DNA from: DATEMK01 sp035275625
Lineage (GTDB): Bacteria > Bacteroidota > Bacteroidia > AKYH767-A > OLB10
Direction: 5' to 3'
Assembly: GCA_035275625.1 (NCBI GenBank)
Contig: DATEMK010000559.1
Location: forward strand, 1-6,203
DNA length: 6,203 bases
Both the position numbers and the translations under genes were made by a program. A model generated the notes under the pieces. It did not search any database. It was not told the origin of the DNA and saw only the letters and a list, made by a program, of their open reading frames with translations. Positions 6,100 through 6,203 of this stretch are shown piece by piece (the first letter of the stretch is position 1; each line of letters starts with the position of its first letter).

Positions 6100-6203
6100 T
6101 TTTTAATTTTTAGAGTTTATGTTAAAAAAATTTTGCGTATTCTTACTATTTTATCCATGAACAAACATTCTTTTTTATTTTAAAAGTTTTTTTGACGGGA
6201 AGC
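6100..6203 (-). promoter_or_regulatory. upstream leader/promoter region of the DUF262-DUF1524 gene
   Basis: This AT-rich stretch must carry the start signals if the gene is transcribed on its own. Reading toward the gene there is a TTTG, an AT-rich stretch and a final A-rich tract (AAAAATTAAAAA) just before the ATG, a translation leader typical of Bacteroidota. No clear TAnnTTTG box or Shine-Dalgarno is visible. The window ends before any upstream gene can be identified. Confidence 0.3.

Noticed and set aside
1..6203. CRISPR arrays, tRNA or rRNA genes, insertion sequences
   Set aside because: I saw no regularly spaced direct repeats, no tRNA-like cloverleaf with a T-loop, no rRNA sequence, and no transposase or terminal inverted repeats.

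Overview
This is an AT-rich window from a single bacterial chromosome. The weak or absent Shine-Dalgarno sequences, the A-rich leaders and the style of the proteins suggest a member of the Bacteroidota or a relative such as Ignavibacteria. A perfect FNR-type operator suggests that oxygen limitation or anaerobic or nitrosative respiration matters to it. The taxonomic call is an inference; there is no rRNA or other marker gene here.

Layout. (1) 39-1585, minus strand: a divergent glycine-cleavage-H-like (lipoyl-domain) protein, then two very small genes joined to it stop-to-start (TGA directly followed by ATG, then TGA-A-ATG), then after about 130 bp a class I SAM-dependent methyltransferase. 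The middle 57-residue gene is easily missed, and its presence changes the likely start of the next gene. (2) 1586-1886: a 301-bp divergent intergenic region with a perfect 8+8 bp palindrome containing an exact TTGAT-N4-ATCAA box. (3) 1887-2582, plus strand: a Crp/Fnr-family regulator with neither the cysteines of a 4Fe-4S FNR nor the cAMP-contacting arginine of CRP. (4) 2583-2819: a convergent intergenic region with tandem hairpins and a stretch of unassigned, somewhat GC-richer sequence. (5) 2820-3737, minus strand: a CPBP (CAAX protease/Abi) membrane protein. (6) 3832-4172, plus strand: a frameshifted remnant of the C-terminal end of a CPA2-type cation:proton antiporter (RCK_C/TrkA_C domain). 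(7) 4237-6099, minus strand: a single-chain DUF262-DUF1524 protein of the GmrSD type, probably a DNA-targeting nuclease of a defence system, followed by a 22-codon ORF whose start overlaps its stop.

How it may fit together. The left half reads as a small regulon: a non-Fe-S Crp/Fnr factor, probably autoregulated through the FNR-type box, divergent from a compact lipoyl-carrier operon of unknown function. No other glycine-cleavage gene is present. The right half reads as accessory DNA: a defence-type nuclease beside a decayed housekeeping transporter, consistent with past rearrangement or insertion. The most interesting items are the H-like/57-aa/84-aa cluster and the operator beside it.
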